A stretch of DNA of 64,000 bases. Origin: an uncultured Lachnospiraceae bacterium. GTDB taxonomy: Bacteria; Bacillota; Clostridia; Lachnospirales; Lachnospiraceae. The number at the start of each line of letters is the position of its first letter. Position 1 is the first letter of the stretch. Both the position numbers and the translations under genes were made by a program. Where the stretch lies: assembly GCA_944376125.1 (NCBI GenBank), contig CALWBQ010000025.1, positions 124,001-188,000 on the forward strand, given 5' to 3'. This document shows positions 19,671 through 28,615 of the stretch, one piece after another. The notes beneath the pieces were generated by a model. The model was not told the DNA's origin, made no database searches, and worked only from the letters and a program-made list of their open reading frames with translations.

Positions 19671-20708
19671 CTAACACAAAAAAGAAGGCTGCGGCAGAAA
19701 TGCTTGATGGATCGCCTCCGAAATCGTATAGCTCATAGCCTTCACTGTCTCATCAATATCCGGCGGCGTCACATAAAACGGCCCGAACTCAGGCTCCAGA
19801 AGCTCCCGGATCAGCTGATACTGCTCCTCACTCTCCAAATTCTCCAGATAATCTCCAGCCTCCTGAGTGGAACTCTCGCCTTTCAGAACACGGATCATAG
19901 CCTGAACCGTATCCTGGACAATGGCTGCTGCGCCGACCACGGTAGGAACACCTATAGCCAGAACCGGAATTCCAAGGCTCTCTTCTGTCAGAGCTCTCCT
20001 GTGATTTCCTACCCCAGAGCCCGGATGGATCCCCGTGTCTGTAAGCTGAATCGTGGTTCCCAGACGGCGAACGCTTCTGGCCGCCAGAGCATCGATAGCG
20101 ATCATGCAGTCTGGTTTTGTCTGACTGATAATTCCTCTGACTATCTCTGCCGTCTCCATGCCAGTCTGGGCCATAACCCCTGGGACGATCCCGCTGACGG
20201 CAATCATGCCTCTCTCCCTTAAAAAATCGGCTCCGTATTCCATATCCAGATGGCGCGTCACATTCAGATTCCCTATGACCCTGGGGCCCAGAGAGTCAGG
20301 CGTCACAGAGCTGTTGCCCAGCCCCACCACCAGGAGATGGCGAATTCTTTTTTCTCTGCCTTCTGCCAGATTTTTTAACTGCACAGCCAACTCTGCGGAG
20401 ACCTGTCTGTGGTAGTCTTCATCTTTGAGCGCCATCTGCCCAGCTTCCAGCGTGATGTATGTCCCGACCGCTTTCCCCATGGCCCGGCTCCCTTCCTCAT
20501 TCAGAATCTCCACCTTGGTCAGCTTTACCCGGCTCTCCTCCCGGTACCATTCCCTCATAGAGACGCCGGAGAGTTCCTTTGCCTTCTCCGCAGCGTCCTC
20601 CTTTTTCTCCAACGCCAGATCTGTCCGTATTTCAAATGTTCTCGGCAAACATCCCCCTCCACGCGCACTCTGCCGCAGAGCGGCTCCTAACTTCTTTTTT
20701 TCTTCCAT
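19671..20708 (-). CDS. gpr: Germination protease Gpr
   Basis: Aspartic-type protease (family A25) that degrades small acid-soluble spore proteins at germination. The 345 residues show the pro-region ending at FEIRTDLALE, resembling the known autoprocessing site. They also show VGLGNSSVTPDSLGPRV, GIVPGVMAQTGMETAE, AIDALAARSVRRLGTTIQ and GSGVGNHRRAL, all characteristic. Encoded between rpsT (divergent) and spoIIP, the standard order. No sigma-G promoter could be assigned with confidence. Confidence 0.97.
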   Translation of the reverse strand: MEEKKKLGAALRQSARGGGCLPRTFEIRTDLALEKKEDAAEKAKELSGVSMREWYREESRVKLTKVEILNEEGSRAMGKAVGTYITLEAGQMALKDEDYHRQVSAELAVQLKNLAEGREKRIRHLLVVGLGNSSVTPDSLGPRVIGNLNVTRHLDMEYGADFLRERGMIAVSGIVPGVMAQTGMETAEIVRGIISQTKPDCMIAIDALAARSVRRLGTTIQLTDTGIHPGSGVGNHRRALTEESLGIPVLAIGVPTVVGAAAIVQDTVQAMIRVLKGESSTQEAGDYLENLESEEQYQLIRELLEPEFGPFYVTPPDIDETVKAMSYTISEAIHQAFLPQPSFLC

Positions 20709-20863
20709 TTTATCAGCCTTTCTATACTAGTTTTCGCAGTCAGCAGCCATGCAGCCGCCTTCCCTCTTCGGTGGGACAGATAAGCTCCATGGCCGCCTCC
20801 GCCAAATGATTCGGCACAGTTAAAACTGATACCATTTTCTCCGAAAAACCATAGAAATATGTA

Positions 20864-20892
20864 TTGACAATCCTGAAAGAAAACGTTAAAAT
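20864..20892 (+). promoter_or_regulatory. Sigma-A promoter of rpsT
   Basis: TTGACA (20864-20869), 17-base spacer, TAAAAT (20887-20892), followed by a leader of about 75 bases ending in GGAGGTG before the ATG. Confidence 0.88.
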
Positions 20893-20974
20893 ACAATGGT
20901 ATGTTTACATTGAACTGTCCGTGTCCAGACTTTGATGGAAAACACAGAGAATATATGTGAATGGAGGTGCTACC

Positions 20975-21238
20975 ATGGCAAACATTAAATCTGCAAAGAA
21001 GAGAATCTTAGTCAATCAGACCAAAGCTGCTAGAAATAAGGCTATCAGATCCAAGGTTAAGACCATGATCAAGAAGGTTGACGCTGCTATCGCTGCCGGT
21101 GACAAGGCTGCTGCACAGGCTGCATTATTAGCTGCAACTTCTGAGATTGACAAGGCTACCAGCAAGGGCGTATACCACAAGAATACTTCCTCCCGCAAGG
21201 TATCCCGTCTTTCCAAGGCTGTAAACGCAATGGCTTAA
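20975..21238 (+). CDS. rpsT: 30S ribosomal protein S20
   Basis: 87-residue basic protein starting MANIKSAKKRILVNQ and ending in a helix-rich tail with HKNTSSRKVSRLSKAVN. Bundles 16S rRNA helices in the small subunit. The ATG was chosen because it follows GGAGGTGCTACC; a longer frame starting six codons earlier contains this ribosome site. In B. subtilis holA and comEC lie directly upstream; here they are 11.7 kb away beyond an accessory block. Confidence 0.97.
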   Translation: MANIKSAKKRILVNQTKAARNKAIRSKVKTMIKKVDAAIAAGDKAAAQAALLAATSEIDKATSKGVYHKNTSSRKVSRLSKAVNAMA

Positions 21239-21260
21239 TATCATAGAACGAATAAATTCG

Positions 21261-21297
21261 AAAAATCCCGCCGGATTGACCCACCGGCGGGATTTTT
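21261..21297 (+). terminator. Rho-independent terminator of rpsT
   Basis: AAAAATCCCGCCGG (21261-21274) pairs perfectly with 21284-21297, ending in a T5 run. Confidence 0.93.
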
Positions 21298-21335
21298 GCA
21301 TATCCTATATCAAATCTTATTTCGAGGGTAACCGT

Positions 21336-21830
21336 ATGCAGCAGTCACCTACCCCAAGACTCACATTCTCCCAGCTTCTTGAAAACAAGCATCCCCAGGC
21401 AATGGCATGGGTCAGAGGCGGCAGCCATGCCCCCCAGCTCAGCGGCCTGGTGAAATTCTACAGCACTCCCTACGGCGGCGTCCTGGTAGAAGCGGAGATC
21501 TTCGGCCTCCCCAATCAATCTGTCCCCAATTCCAGCAATTTCTACGGAATGCACATACACGAGACCGGAGACTGCTCTGATGATTTTGCCAGCACCGGCA
21601 CTCATTACAATCCCGGCAGCCAGCCCCATCCGGACCACGCCGGAGATCTGCTCCCACTTCTTGGCAATCAGGGCTACGCCTGGAACGCCTTCTACGATAA
21701 GCGGTTCCAGATCAGGGATATCTTAGGCCGTTCCGTCATCATCCACGCCATGCCCGACGATTTCGTCACACGGCCGTCCGGAAACTCAGGCGAAAAGATT
21801 GGCTGCGGAGTGATACGGGAGGCGCAGTAG
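21336..21830 (+). CDS. Cu/Zn superoxide dismutase family protein
   Basis: 164 residues. Copper ligands are visible in GMHIHETGDC and GTHYNP, zinc ligands in PHPDHAGDLL, and the last copper His in SVIIHAMPDD. The disulfide cysteines are in GDCSDD and GCGVI. The catalytic set is therefore complete. There is no signal peptide or lipobox, unlike most bacterial SodC proteins, so it would stay in the cytoplasm unless exported in another way. The ATG follows GAGGG. It has its own downstream terminator and no evident functional link to its neighbours. Confidence 0.9.
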   Translation: MQQSPTPRLTFSQLLENKHPQAMAWVRGGSHAPQLSGLVKFYSTPYGGVLVEAEIFGLPNQSVPNSSNFYGMHIHETGDCSDDFASTGTHYNPGSQPHPDHAGDLLPLLGNQGYAWNAFYDKRFQIRDILGRSVIIHAMPDDFVTRPSGNSGEKIGCGVIREAQ

Positions 21831-21848
21831 GCGGGGACAGAGGATAAA

Positions 21849-21879
21849 AGAATCTCTTCCAGATCCACGGAGAGATTCT
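21849..21879. terminator. Terminator between sodC-like gene and SDR gene
   Basis: AGAATCTCT (21849-21857) pairs with AGAGATTCT (21871-21879), loop 13, followed by a T-rich stretch on the plus strand. Serves convergent genes. Confidence 0.75.
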
Positions 21880-21901
21880 CTTATCTAATTTATTTTCATA
21901 A

Positions 21902-22738
21902 TTACGGATACTGAATCTCTCTCTTCACCCGGCCCCATCCGGTCTCCGCTTCCCAGGCCGTCTCCGCCAGTCCGGGCAGCGACAGGCCGCCGTCGATGAT
22001 CAGCGATACGCCTGTAATGTAGGACGCCTTATCGGAAGCCAGAAAGACTACCGCGTTGGCAATGTCCTCCGGTGTGCCGTACCGCTCCAGGGGAATCCGT
22101 TTTGACAAAAATTTTATTTTCTCCCTGTGTGCCGGATCCGCCTTTTCTTCCTCCTCCGGGGTGAAGCGGCGGGTGGCCCCGGGGCAGATATTATTCACCC
22201 GGATTCCGTATGGCGCCACATCCAGGGCCACTGACTGGCAGGCCCTGTTCAGCGCCGCTTTGATTCCTCCATAGACCAGATCTCCTGGGTGGGCGCTGAA
22301 TCCTCTGGCAGAGCTGATATTGATGATGCTGCCGCGGATCCCCTTCGCCGCCATATATTTTGCAGATTCCCGCATCAAGATCACATAGTTGCGGAACAGA
22401 AGGCGGATCAGGTAATCCATATTCTCTTCTGTCAGGTCAAAGATGCTCTCCAAGATGGTCACCCCGGCATTGTTCACCATCAGATCCAGACTGCCAAGCA
22501 GTTCCACCGCTTTGCGGAAAAACTCGACCCCTGCCCCTTCTTTTGACAGCTCCGCTTCTATGCAGACGAATTGTCCTTCCGGATATTTCTGTGAAAGCTC
22601 TGCCGTTACCTTCTTCGCGTTTTCCTCCTTGCTCCAATAGGAGAACACCACATCGTAGCCGGCCTCCGCCAGCCCATAGACAATCCCTCTTCCAATCCCG
22701 CTGCTCCCGCCTGTCACAATCGCTTTTTTTCTGTCCAT
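21902..22738 (-). CDS. Short-chain dehydrogenase/reductase (SDR)
   Basis: 278-residue classical SDR. Seen: the NAD(P) glycine motif TGGSSGIGRG, NNAG, the catalytic Ser in IINISSARG and YxxxK in LVYGGIKAAL, and the C-terminal SYITGVSLIIDGGLSL. Its ATG overlaps the stop of the upstream cupin gene by one base (TAATG). Last gene of the long minus-strand operon that starts with a cupin and an AGE-family epimerase. In that context oxidation of a sugar or sugar alcohol is more likely than fatty-acid synthesis. The substrate is unknown. Confidence 0.92.
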   Translation of the reverse strand: MDRKKAIVTGGSSGIGRGIVYGLAEAGYDVVFSYWSKEENAKKVTAELSQKYPEGQFVCIEAELSKEGAGVEFFRKAVELLGSLDLMVNNAGVTILESIFDLTEENMDYLIRLLFRNYVILMRESAKYMAAKGIRGSIINISSARGFSAHPGDLVYGGIKAALNRACQSVALDVAPYGIRVNNICPGATRRFTPEEEEKADPAHREKIKFLSKRIPLERYGTPEDIANAVVFLASDKASYITGVSLIIDGGLSLPGLAETAWEAETGWGRVKREIQYP

Positions 22739-23148
22739 TATGCCTTCTCTCCTTTTTCCACTATATTGTTTTCCTGCTGTTCCTGGGGAATCTGGGCTGA
22801 AAATGCAAGAAAAACCAGAAATCCTGTCCCTGTGTTTGCAATGGAGTGGGTGTCCCCGGCAGGGATGAAAACGGCATCCCCGTCCCGAATCTTTCTGCAC
22901 TCTCCATTGACTGTCATTTCCCCGCTCCCCGAAATAATATAATAAACCTCTTCGTGATCTCCGTGGGCGTGCGCTTCATAGGCTTTTCCCTCCTGAAGCA
23001 TGGCATAGGCCACGTAGAGCATGCCCTTCATGCAGTAATTTTCTATCTCTGAGTCGTAAAATTCCTGTCCCTTTAATAATTTATAATCGATCCCAAAATC
23101 GTGGACGATTGTCGGCGGGACATCTCTCCAGTTTGCAATGACCATCAT
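22738..23148 (-). CDS. Cupin-domain protein
   Basis: 136 residues with one cupin_2 barrel: motif 1 AHAHGDHEEVYYIISGSGEM and motif 2 IPAGDTHSIANTG give the usual metal-binding His/Glu set. Start chosen at the first ATG after AGAGGAGAAAGG. Single-cupin proteins of this kind are often isomerases, lyases or sugar-binding sensors. Lies in the same operon as a second, unrelated-looking cupin at 29884-30279. No specific function can be named. Confidence 0.85.
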   Translation of the reverse strand: MMVIANWRDVPPTIVHDFGIDYKLLKGQEFYDSEIENYCMKGMLYVAYAMLQEGKAYEAHAHGDHEEVYYIISGSGEMTVNGECRKIRDGDAVFIPAGDTHSIANTGTGFLVFLAFSAQIPQEQQENNIVEKGEKA

Positions 23149-23162
23149 GCGCCTTTCTCCTC

Positions 23163-24272
23163 TCAGCCCGGAATCACAAATGTTTCTTCTTCCAGCCCCG
23201 TCAGAATCTCGTGGCCTGTACCGGTTACCAGCACCATATCCTCTATCCTCAATCCTCCGAATCCGGGTATATAGATTCCCGGTTCGATGGTAATAACCAT
23301 ATTTTCCTGCAGCGTCTGCTCTGCAGTCGGCACGATGGACGGCCATTCCTGGCTTCCGATCCCCAGGCTGTGGCCCAAAAATGGGTTAAACCATTGCTCC
23401 CAGGGATGGCCTGCCACCATCTCCATGGCCTGGCTCATCAGATCCTTATAAGTGGCCCCCGGACGAATTTTATCAATGCAGGCCCGCTCAATCTTCCAGA
23501 CCAGTTCATACAGCTCTCTCTGCTGATCGCTGCACTCTCCCACTGCAAATGTCCTGGTCCAGTCCGACGCGTAGCGCTGCACTACAGCCCCGAAGTCCAA
23601 GAGAACCATGCTCCCCCTCTGGATCCGGCTGCTCCCCGGCAGATTGACTGTCCGTGTGGCATTCTCACCAGTCAGAGCTTTCATGGTAAACGGGACGCCG
23701 TCTGAGCCATTCTTTCTCATAAAATATTCCAGCTCCGCCACCAGCTCCAGTTCCGTCATCCCCGGACGGATTATTTCTTTCGCGTGTTCCATGGCCGCCC
23801 TGGCGACCGCTGCAGACGCTTTGATGTTCCGGATTTCTTCCTGGGACTTTATGAGCCTTGCCTGCCGCAGGCAGGGTGTGATATCCTCCCAGACGCCGCT
23901 GTCTCCGCTTCCCCTCCACGCCCTTTTTAACGCAAGGTAAAGCTCCAGCTCCATGCCATCCTCTTCAATGCCTATTTTTTCTGCCCCGGCTGTCACTTCT
24001 GCAATTTTCGCTGCCAGTTCTTTTACTCCGCCGCGGTAAGGCACCAGCTCAACACGCTCTTCATCTACCTGTTCCTGAACCAGAGGTTTCCAGTTCATAG
24101 GAAACAGGAACAATGTCCGTGAGGGTGTCATCACCACACAGTTACAGCCGATCTGGCAGGGCCGCCTGGCCGTTGTGTAAAATCCTATTGTATAGTAAAT
24201 ATTTTGTGGAGTTGTTACCAGCACCGGGAACTCCCTGGCCTGAAACAGCTCCCTGTAACTTCTTTTTCCCAT
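23163..24272 (-). CDS. M24-family metallopeptidase (Xaa-Pro aminopeptidase-like)
   Basis: 369 residues: an N-terminal creatinase-like domain (about 1-140) and a C-terminal pita-bread domain. Metal ligands of M24 are present: Asp in LLDFGAVVQRYASDWTRTF (two), His in GHSLGIG, Glu in TIEPGIY and Glu in LRIEDMVLV. Family members cut Xaa-Pro peptides or hydrolyse small amidines such as creatine. In an operon for import and modification of a small molecule, a hydrolase acting on the imported compound is possible. Located 24 bases after an ABC ATPase gene. Confidence 0.9.
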   Translation of the reverse strand: MGKRSYRELFQAREFPVLVTTPQNIYYTIGFYTTARRPCQIGCNCVVMTPSRTLFLFPMNWKPLVQEQVDEERVELVPYRGGVKELAAKIAEVTAGAEKIGIEEDGMELELYLALKRAWRGSGDSGVWEDITPCLRQARLIKSQEEIRNIKASAAVARAAMEHAKEIIRPGMTELELVAELEYFMRKNGSDGVPFTMKALTGENATRTVNLPGSSRIQRGSMVLLDFGAVVQRYASDWTRTFAVGECSDQQRELYELVWKIERACIDKIRPGATYKDLMSQAMEMVAGHPWEQWFNPFLGHSLGIGSQEWPSIVPTAEQTLQENMVITIEPGIYIPGFGGLRIEDMVLVTGTGHEILTGLEEETFVIPG

Positions 24273-24296
24273 AGCCTTTGGCGCTCCTCTCTTATC

Positions 24297-25058
24297 TTAC
24301 CACCACTTAATCAGCTCCGTCACCTCTTCCCTGAGCCGGACAAATTCCGGGGCCGCAATATCCCTGGGCCTTGGAAGATCGTTCTGCAGAGTCTGCTTAA
24401 CCGTGGTTGGCTTGTTGGTGAGCACCATGATATGTTCTCCCAGGTAGACTGCCTCCTCAATGTTGTGGGTGATAAATATAACTGTCGTCCCCGTCATCTC
24501 CCACAGCCGGATCAGTTCATCCTCCAGCTTGAAGCGGAGCTCAATATCCAGCTGCCCGTAAGGTTCATCCATCAGCAGCAGCTCCGGCTCTGTGGCAAAT
24601 GCCCTGGCGATGGAAACCCTCTGAAGCATGCTGGCAGAAAGCTGTTTGGGGTAATATTTACGGTACTTCGTAAGCCCCACAATCTCCAGATATTTGTCCA
24701 CAAGTTCACGCTTTTTCTCCTGCGGCACGTGTTTTATATCCAGTCCAAATGAGACATTCTGCTCAACCGTCAGCCAGGGCATCGTAGAATTTCCCTGAAA
24801 AATATATGCGATATGATCTTTTTTGGGATCCACGGGATGGGAATCCAACAAAATTTCTCCAGATGTGATATCATAAATCTTTGTCAGGCTGTTCAAAAAA
24901 GTCGTTTTTCCGCAGCCGGTAGGGCCAACCACGCACAGCAGGTCGCCCTTCTCTACATCAAATGAAATGTCATCCAGCACCAGCAAATCACCAAACTTTT
25001 TTGTCAGATGGTTGACCTGCACTTTTACCTGGCGTTCGTTTCCTGCTTTTGCTTCCAT
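24297..25058 (-). CDS. ABC transporter ATPase, SsuB/TauB type
   Basis: 253 residues with Walker A GPTGCGKTT, the signature region KQLSASMLQRVSIARA (LSASM in place of the usual LSGGM), Walker B LLLMDEPYG and the switch His in ITHNIEEA. Belongs to the nitrate/sulfonate/taurine importer class. It is the second of two ATPases in the operon, and the atypical signature sequence suggests a heterodimer with the neighbouring ATPase in which one site is degenerate. The substrate cannot be told. Confidence 0.92.
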   Translation of the reverse strand: MEAKAGNERQVKVQVNHLTKKFGDLLVLDDISFDVEKGDLLCVVGPTGCGKTTFLNSLTKIYDITSGEILLDSHPVDPKKDHIAYIFQGNSTMPWLTVEQNVSFGLDIKHVPQEKKRELVDKYLEIVGLTKYRKYYPKQLSASMLQRVSIARAFATEPELLLMDEPYGQLDIELRFKLEDELIRLWEMTGTTVIFITHNIEEAVYLGEHIMVLTNKPTTVKQTLQNDLPRPRDIAAPEFVRLREEVTELIKWW

Positions 25059-25079
25059 ATTATTACAGCGCCTCCCTTT

Positions 25080-25847
25080 TCACAGAGTTTTATCTACAAT
25101 ACTGGTAATCTCTTTTCTCAATGACAGAAATTCTGGAGACGTATACTTTCTCGGCCTCGGCAGATCAATCTGATACTCTTTTTTGATAGTCGCCGGACAG
25201 TTGGACAGAACAAGGATCCTGTCAGCCAGATAAATTGCTTCCTCGATATTGTTGGTCACGAAAATAACTGTCCGTTTTTCTGCCTGCCAGATTCTCTGCA
25301 GTTCCTCCTGCATCAGATAGCGGGTCTGGGCATCCAAAGCCCCGAACGGCTCATCCATCAGCAGAACCTTAGGCTCAATGCTGTACGCCCTGGCAATCCC
25401 CACCCGCTGTTTCATGCCTCCTGAGAGCTGAATGGGGAAGGACTGCTCAAATCCCTGAAGTCCTACCAGATCGATATATTTCTGTGCCCGCTCGCGCCGC
25501 TCTTTTTTGGGAATCTTGGCTGTTTTCATTCCGTATTCTACATTTCCCATGGTCGTCAGCCATGGAAACAATGTAATATTCTGAAATACCACTCCGCGCT
25601 CAGGTCCTGGTTCTGTGACCTGCCTGCCATTTACTGTAATAGTTCCCTCTGTGGGCATTTCAAAGCCTGCAATCAGATTAATTAACGTAGTCTTTCCGCA
25701 CTGTCCAGGCCCGAAAAGGCAGATGAATTCATTCTCCTGGCATACAAAATTGAAATCTTTGACTACCTGGTTTTCACCGCCTGGAACCTGGAATGTTTTG
25801 CTGACATTGCAACACTCGATTAATTTTCGCTTCTGTTCCACCGACAT
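25080..25847 (-). CDS. ABC transporter ATPase, SsuB/TauB type
   Basis: 255 residues with Walker A GPGQCGKTT (Gln where most have Ser/Cys), canonical signature LSGGMKQRVGIARA, Walker B LLMDEPFGALD, and Asn in VTNNIEEA at the switch position where His is usual. With the other ATPase this gives complementary lesions: this one keeps the signature but lacks the switch His, the other keeps the His but has a changed signature. That is what a heterodimeric ABC motor with one active site looks like. Its start overlaps the end of the upstream permease gene by 28 bases. Confidence 0.92.
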   Translation of the reverse strand: MSVEQKRKLIECCNVSKTFQVPGGENQVVKDFNFVCQENEFICLFGPGQCGKTTLINLIAGFEMPTEGTITVNGRQVTEPGPERGVVFQNITLFPWLTTMGNVEYGMKTAKIPKKERRERAQKYIDLVGLQGFEQSFPIQLSGGMKQRVGIARAYSIEPKVLLMDEPFGALDAQTRYLMQEELQRIWQAEKRTVIFVTNNIEEAIYLADRILVLSNCPATIKKEYQIDLPRPRKYTSPEFLSLRKEITSIVDKTL

Positions 25848-26602
25848 AACCTTGCTTCAACCTTTCTGAATATTGTAGAAAGCATCATTCCCACCAGGCC
25901 GATGGCCAAGATGCCTGTCATAATCTGATTCATATCGTTGTTGTTCATCCCTGCAATGATGATCCATCCCAGCCCTTCCGAAGATCTGACCATCTCTGCA
26001 GCCAGAACCGTAGCCCAGCAGCTGGACAGAGCTACCTGCAGCCCTGCAAAAATGGGAGGAATTGATGCCGGCAGTACAACAGTAAATAAAATTCTGCTCT
26101 TTCCGGCTCCCAGCATCCGGGCGGCATTCATGTATTCTGGATTTACATTTTTCGCTCCACTCCAGGCATTCTGTGTGACATAGCAAAAAGAGGCTAAAAA
26201 AATCAGAAAAATCTTTGCATCTTCTCCTAAACCGATCCAGATAATGGAAATTGGAATCCATGCAATGGGAGGGATCGGCCGGATAATCCGAAACAGCGGA
26301 GCAAAGATCGCCTCAATCAGAGGGCTCCATCCCATGCTGAGCCCCAAAACGATTCCCACTGCGGCCCCGATAAAATAGCCGATCATTACTCGTGCTAAAC
26401 TATAGGCCACGTGAACAATCAGAGTGCTGGAACCAATTTTCCCTCCAAAAAGGGTCTGCAAAAATTTTTCAATGACTGGAAGCGGCCCCGGCATCAATTT
26501 ACCTAATTCTCCTCGGGTTCCCAAATGCCATATTCCAAAAAAGACCGCCAGCGAAATGACTGCACAAATTAATTCTGCGATATTAAACGTTTTTTTCTTC
26601 AT
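25820..26602 (-). CDS. ABC transporter permease, SsuC/TauC type
   Basis: 260 residues with about six hydrophobic segments and the binding-protein-dependent permease motif EAA-like loop (NAARMLGAGKSRILFTVVLPASIPPIFAG). Forms the membrane channel, probably as a heterodimer with the next permease, since the operon holds two different permeases and two different ATPases. Overlaps its upstream neighbour by four bases (ATGA). Confidence 0.92.
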   Translation of the reverse strand: MKKKTFNIAELICAVISLAVFFGIWHLGTRGELGKLMPGPLPVIEKFLQTLFGGKIGSSTLIVHVAYSLARVMIGYFIGAAVGIVLGLSMGWSPLIEAIFAPLFRIIRPIPPIAWIPISIIWIGLGEDAKIFLIFLASFCYVTQNAWSGAKNVNPEYMNAARMLGAGKSRILFTVVLPASIPPIFAGLQVALSSCWATVLAAEMVRSSEGLGWIIIAGMNNNDMNQIMTGILAIGLVGMMLSTIFRKVEARLCRWNRSEN

Positions 26603-27387
26603 TGGGCATTCATCCCCTTTGCAACCATAATCTCAATTTTATGCAGGATTGTATCTAAAATCAATCCTACGACACCTATTGTCAGCATACCCACGATCAC
26701 CAGATCTGGTCTGGAAATATAGCGTGCCTGTTGGATCATGTATCCCAATCCTTTGCTGGCCGCAAGCATTTCAGCTGCCACAAGAGCCATCCAGCTTCCT
26801 CCGAGAGCTGTCCTAAGCCCGGTAAAAATCATAGGCGTCGCTGTTGGGATCGCTATTTTAATCAGCTTCTGCCACTCGGTAGCTCCAAACACATCCCCTA
26901 CCCACAGGTGGAGGTCATCCGTCTGGCGGATCCCAGTATATGCATTTAATATACACGCTACAAAAGAATTGACGAAAATTACCATTGCCTTCGCTTCAAT
27001 TCCAATTCCAAAAATCAGGATAAACATAGGGGTCCAGGCAAGTCCTGGAACCGGACGGATCAAGTCAAACACCGGGCGTACTAGCCAGTCGCACCACTTA
27101 TTCCAGGCCATGGCGATCCCCAGGGGGATCCCCAAAATCGCTCCAATGCTGTAGCCCAGCAGACACACCTTCAGGCTTTCTAGCAGATGCTGACCTAAAG
27201 TAGCACCGTCTGGTTTCGTTTCTACTAATTTGGAAAGGAATGTGTCAAATGTCTTTACCAGCCCTGGAAACACAGAGCTTTTTGTAATTTTCATCACATC
27301 AATCAGAAGATACCAAATCAGCAGAACCGTAAGGACAGACAGGCACGATACAGCCATATAGATTCGTTTTTTCGATTTTGTTCTCAT
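26599..27387 (-). CDS. ABC transporter permease, SsuC/TauC type
   Basis: 262 residues starting MRTKSKKRIY; a TTG seven codons earlier is possible but less likely. Six hydrophobic segments, with the EAA-like loop around VFGATEWQKLIKIAIPTATPMIFTG. Paired with the next permease by an ATGA overlap, which supports a 1:1 heterodimer. Downstream of the binding-protein gene, with a hairpin between. Confidence 0.92.
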   Translation of the reverse strand: MRTKSKKRIYMAVSCLSVLTVLLIWYLLIDVMKITKSSVFPGLVKTFDTFLSKLVETKPDGATLGQHLLESLKVCLLGYSIGAILGIPLGIAMAWNKWCDWLVRPVFDLIRPVPGLAWTPMFILIFGIGIEAKAMVIFVNSFVACILNAYTGIRQTDDLHLWVGDVFGATEWQKLIKIAIPTATPMIFTGLRTALGGSWMALVAAEMLAASKGLGYMIQQARYISRPDLVIVGMLTIGVVGLILDTILHKIEIMVAKGMNAQ

Positions 27388-27430
27388 AACACCAGCTCTT
27401 TCTGTCAATATTGAGGTTTCCTATTAATAA

Positions 27431-27456
27431 GTCCCGCCGCTATGATGCAGCGGGAC
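27431..27456 (-). terminator. Intercistronic hairpin after the binding-protein gene
   Basis: GTCCCGCCGC (27431-27440) pairs with GCAGCGGGAC (27447-27456) with one mismatch and a 6-base loop. Lying between the binding protein and the permeases, it probably protects the binding-protein mRNA or partly terminates transcription. Confidence 0.6.
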
Positions 27457-27463
27457 CGATCTT

Positions 27464-28615
27464 CTATTCTGCTTTTTCTGCCCGATATTCCAGCAGCCGA
27501 TCAATAAAGCTGTGATTTAATGCTGCCTCTATCTGCGGCATGGAGCCCTCCTCAATCAGCCCCTGCTCCATGAGGAATTCGCCCATAACTTTCATTGTGT
27601 TCCCAAATTCATACTCTGGGTTTGCCAGCTGTTCCCAGGTCCAGAAGGTTACATTAGCAATCTCTGAGGCCATATCCTCGTCCGAATAGGTGGTTCCCCC
27701 CTCATTCAGGTAAAGATCCATGGCATATTCTGCACGGGCATCATCATCCTTTGCCAACCGGTCCATTGCCTCATAGACACAGTCGAGAATTGCAACGACA
27801 TCGTCAGGATACTGGTCTGCCAGTTCTTTGCTGACAATAAAGGAATCGACCAGAGGTCCGCCGGCCAGATCAGTGTAATCCGCTACCAGCGTATAGTTGG
27901 GATCGCTCTCCAGAAGGTTGGAATACGGAGGCGTGGTTGCCAACAGGTCTCCTTCCCCTGTAATGTACGCCTCGTAAGCCTGAGGGTGATCCATTGCCAC
28001 GAACTCAATGTCGCTGGAGGTCAGCCCCAGAGCCTCTGCATAGGCATAAGCGATATACTGCTGCGGGCCAGCGCCCAGACCTAAAATGGACGCCCCTTTA
28101 ACTGTCTCCGGGCTCCCGTAATATGGGGTGTCGCCATACTGCCCCGCCTGCACGATAGCGCTGTCTGTCCGGCCGTACATAGCCTGTCCTCCGAAATTGA
28201 TCGTTGCATCCCCTACATAGTAGAAGTTTTCGGTTGGGAGAACATAGACCGCCGCCATGCCGTTTGCCGCTGCGTCGATCTCTCCCGCATTGAGAGCTTC
28301 ATTCAAGGCTGGGCCGTTTGCCAAGGTAACAATTTCCACATCCAGCCCTGCTTCTTCAAATAATCCCAGATCTCTAGCATAGTAAAGATATAAGCTGGTC
28401 TGACGCACCTGACCGCCGATCTTCCAGTGTCTTCCCGACAGCTGCAGCTTTCCGGAAGCCTCCGTCTCTGCGGCAGACTCGGAACCGGCTTCCGCCTCTG
28501 TGCCTGCTGCCGCGGTACCAGCCGCTGTAGCCGCTGCCTCCTCTCCTCCGCTGCATCCGGCCAGCAACCCCAGAGCCATTGCAGATACTAAAAACATACC
28601 AAATCTTTTATTCAT
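27464..28615 (-). CDS. ABC substrate-binding lipoprotein, NMT1/SsuA type
   Basis: 383 residues. The signal peptide ends in the lipobox LLAGC with Cys21 as lipid anchor, followed by an Ala/Glu-rich linker. The mature domain resembles NMT1/THI5-like binding proteins (DLGLFEEAGLDVEIVTLANGPALNEALNAGEID). Relatives bind sulfonates, taurine, nitrate, thiamine pyrimidine or aromatic acids, so the substrate is open. Its start overlaps the end of the epimerase gene by 8 bases, with a strong AAGGAGGAAGG inside that gene. Confidence 0.9.
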   Translation of the reverse strand: MNKRFGMFLVSAMALGLLAGCSGGEEAAATAAGTAAAGTEAEAGSESAAETEASGKLQLSGRHWKIGGQVRQTSLYLYYARDLGLFEEAGLDVEIVTLANGPALNEALNAGEIDAAANGMAAVYVLPTENFYYVGDATINFGGQAMYGRTDSAIVQAGQYGDTPYYGSPETVKGASILGLGAGPQQYIAYAYAEALGLTSSDIEFVAMDHPQAYEAYITGEGDLLATTPPYSNLLESDPNYTLVADYTDLAGGPLVDSFIVSKELADQYPDDVVAILDCVYEAMDRLAKDDDARAEYAMDLYLNEGGTTYSDEDMASEIANVTFWTWEQLANPEYEFGNTMKVMGEFLMEQGLIEEGSMPQIEAALNHSFIDRLLEYRAEKAE

